DNA from: Cellulomonas sp. NS3 | Lineage (GTDB): Bacteria > Actinomycetota > Actinomycetes > Actinomycetales > Cellulomonadaceae | Direction: 5' to 3' | Assembly (NCBI RefSeq): GCF_024757985.1 | Contig: NZ_CP103289.1 | Location: 1,178,001-1,242,000, forward strand | Length of the DNA stretch: 64,000 nucleotides | Shown here: positions 61,102 to 64,000 of the stretch, in pieces | Numbering within the stretch: the first letter of the stretch is position 1 | Layout: the number at the start of each line of letters is the position of its first letter | Notes under the pieces: model-generated | What the model saw: only the letters and a program-made list of their open reading frames with translations | The model's database searches: none | Told to the model about the DNA's origin: nothing | Translations under genes and position numbers: made by a program

Positions 61102-61842
61102 ATGGCCGAGCCGACGAACGCACCCCGCGGCGCCCGCGAGCGCGCCCGCGCCGAGATCATGGCGGAGCTGCTCACGAGCGCCCGGGCCCACCTCGTGGCG
61201 GACGGTGCGGCGAGCCTCTCGCTGCGCGCCGTCGCGCGGGACCTCGGAGTCGCGTCCTCGGCGGTGTACCGCTACGTGGAGTCCCGGGACGCGCTGCTCA
61301 CCCTGCTGATCGTCGAGGCGTACGACGCCGCGGGCGCCGCGGCCGAGGAGGCCGACCGTGCCGCGGAGCAGCGGGGCGACGCGCCGGCGCAGCGCTGGCT
61401 CAAGGCCGCGCGGGCCGTGCGCGCCTGGGCGATCGCGAACCCGCACTCCTTCGAGCTCGTCTACGGCACGCCCGTCCGCGGATACCGCGCACCCACGGAC
61501 ACGGTCGCGCCCGCGCTGCGCCTCTGGGGTGTCGTCGTGCGCGTGCTCCTCGCCGCGCACGCCGACGGCTCGCTGCGTCCCGTCGGCCCGGGCTACGACC
61601 CGCGGGGCCTCGTCGAGCCGGACGTCTACGCGTTCGCGGGCCTCGGCCCCGAGGAGGAGGTGCCCGACGACGTCGCGCTCGCGCTCACCCGGTCGATGTC
61701 GCTGTTCGTGTCCCTGGTCGGCGCGATCAGCGCGGAGCTGTTCGGCCACCTGCACAACGTCGCGGTCGACGCGGACCGCCTGTTCGACGTGACGATCGCG
61801 ACGACGTCGGCCGGCATCGGACTGCACGTCGACCTCGGCTAG
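61102..61842 (+). CDS. TetR-family transcriptional regulator
   Basis: The 246-residue protein has an N-terminal helix-turn-helix (about 15-62, with AASLSLRAVARDLGVASSAV and YRYVESRDALL). The C-terminal ligand domain is of the WHG/TetR_C_33 type (HSFELVYGTPVRGY, ISAELFGHLHN). The ligand is unknown. ATG 61102 has GGGAG almost adjacent; ATG 61090 is an alternative. Four operator-like sites precede it, consistent with autoregulation and control of the divergent epimerase gene. Confidence 0.93.
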   Translation: MAEPTNAPRGARERARAEIMAELLTSARAHLVADGAASLSLRAVARDLGVASSAVYRYVESRDALLTLLIVEAYDAAGAAAEEADRAAEQRGDAPAQRWLKAARAVRAWAIANPHSFELVYGTPVRGYRAPTDTVAPALRLWGVVVRVLLAAHADGSLRPVGPGYDPRGLVEPDVYAFAGLGPEEEVPDDVALALTRSMSLFVSLVGAISAELFGHLHNVAVDADRLFDVTIATTSAGIGLHVDLG

Positions 61843-61849
61843 GATCGGT

Positions 61850-61937
61850 GCCGGCCGTGACTGGCGTACCTGAGGTGGGCTGAACCACCGGGGAGCGGCC
61901 GGAACCACCTACCGTCGCACCGTTCGCCTGGGTGCTC
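61850..61937 (+). promoter_or_regulatory. ZTP (pfl) riboswitch controlling purH
   Basis: The leader has the pfl-motif order. GCCGTGACTGGCG is followed by a GGTGG...CCACC arm, then CGGGGAGCGGCC closing the first pseudoknot stem, a variable linker, and CGCCTGGGTGC as the conserved 3' stem-loop. This RNA binds ZTP or ZMP, the purine intermediate that accumulates when 10-formyl-THF is short and that PurH consumes. A TAGGAT -10 (61840-61845) places the transcript start near 61852. The ribosome site GGGAGG follows at about 61970. Confidence 0.93.
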
Positions 61938-61983
61938 GGGTCCATGACGTCTCACGAGACCACCGACCCGGGAGGTCACCGCC

Positions 61984-63618
<1,635 letters not shown>

Positions 63619-63623
63619 GGTGC

Positions 63624-63670
63624 CGGCCCTGGGGTGCACCGGTGCAGCACACCGGCGCACCTCAGGGCCG
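63624..63670. terminator. Bidirectional terminator after purH
   Basis: Arms of 21 bp (63624-63644 and 63650-63670) pair with one wobble and one mismatch around a 5-nt loop. They lie directly after purH and before the convergent truncated gene. Confidence 0.8.
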
Positions 63671-63735
63671 CGGCGCACCCGAGGCGCGGCGCACCCGCGG
63701 CGCGGCGCCGCTCGTCGCGGCGGGCGCGCGGTGGG

Positions 63736-64000
63736 CTAGGTCGCCACCCGCGGCTCCAGGACCACGACGGCGGTCGCGGTCGACCGTGACGCCGTCAGGG
63801 CGTCGAGCTGCGGGTCGACGGCGATCCACCGCTGCCACAGCCGCGCACGCTCCGGCCCCGTCGCGGACCGTGCGCGGACCGGGCGCGCGTCCTGCCCGGC
63901 GAGCCGGACCGTCCCGTCCGGGTGGGCCTGGAGGTTGAGCCACCACGCGGGGTCGCCCTCCGCCCAGCCGTTCATCGCGAGCGTGACGAGGTTCGGGCCG
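63736..64000 (-). CDS. Deazaflavin-dependent nitroreductase-like protein, C-terminal part
   Basis: The gene runs off the right edge; only the last 87 or so codons are seen. The visible part reads NLVTLAMNGWAEGDPAWWLN, then LQAHPDGTVRL and RARLWQRWIAVDPQLDAL. This matches the C-terminal half of the small F420-dependent nitroreductase (DUF385) family, in which the AWW/LxxxP segment lies near the deazaflavin cofactor. The substrate is unknown. The start codon is outside the window; the ATG at 63975 is internal. Confidence 0.8.
   Translation of the reverse strand, partial: GPNLVTLAMNGWAEGDPAWWLNLQAHPDGTVRLAGQDARPVRARSATGPERARLWQRWIAVDPQLDALTASRSTATAVVVLEPRVAT

Overview
This window is chromosomal DNA of a very GC-rich actinobacterium. 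The closest fit is Cellulomonas or a near relative in the Cellulomonadaceae. Supporting signs are extreme G/C at third codon positions, frequent GTG starts with 4-bp ATGA/GTGA overlaps, leaderless-type promoters, a secreted GH6 cellulase with a CBM2 domain, a secreted pectinesterase behind a LacI-type palindrome, and the neighbourhood sucC-sucD-(membrane protein)-purN-purH. The genus is an inference, since no rRNA is present. I saw no tRNA, rRNA, insertion sequence, prophage or CRISPR array.

Layout. 1-8 kb: a SURF1 tail, a pectinesterase, an ArfB-like rescue factor, a GNAT, a two-gene heterodimeric ABC exporter and small membrane or DUF192 proteins. 8.2-19.9 kb: a tightly overlapping Tad/Flp pilus operon (unknown zinc-ribbon protein, CpaB, CpaE fused to a TadE pseudopilin, TadE, TadA ATPase, TadB, TadC, histidine kinase, LuxR response regulator), then flp, a TadG-like protein, an OmpA-domain protein and a lipoprotein. 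20.1-26.3 kb: satellite genes, namely two paralogous large exoproteins each followed by a small membrane protein, a PsbP-like lipoprotein and an OmpA-type lipoprotein. 26.4-31.1 kb: thiamine genes (ThiF/MoeB-rhodanese; thiO-thiS-thiG behind a TPP riboswitch; divergent thiE). 31.2-38.3 kb: guaA, a diguanylate cyclase, the GH6 cellulase, a GT4 glycosyltransferase and a small membrane protein. 38.5-43.7 kb: a PspC/LiaF-type envelope-stress locus with a divergent two-component system, plus small membrane proteins. 43.7-48.2 kb: a chemoreceptor and the PcrA helicase. 48.3-51.2 kb: a third copy of the exoprotein cassette. 51.4-64 kb: sucCD, a DUF6350-like protein, purN, a 5.7-kb accessory block (RHH protein, DUF4097, Drr-type ABC transporter, epimerase, TetR), a ZTP riboswitch with purH, and a truncated deazaflavin-type nitroreductase.

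The most novel signal is the Tad-associated exoprotein system. Three large proteins (20184, 22172, 48326) share four cysteines and a common tail or core. Two carry a perfect class III prepilin motif (G, then E at +5). They travel with small four-helix membrane proteins and PsbP-like lipoproteins. In the third copy the membrane protein and the exoprotein are one reading frame with the prepilin cleavage site between them. Independently, in the main operon, CpaE and TadE are one reading frame with an identical type of site between them. Both look like polyprotein precursors that a prepilin peptidase could split. No prepilin peptidase gene is in the window. Palindromic TGGGCCC/GGGCCCA sites recur before flp, before two exoprotein genes and before one small membrane gene, and may be a shared regulatory signal.
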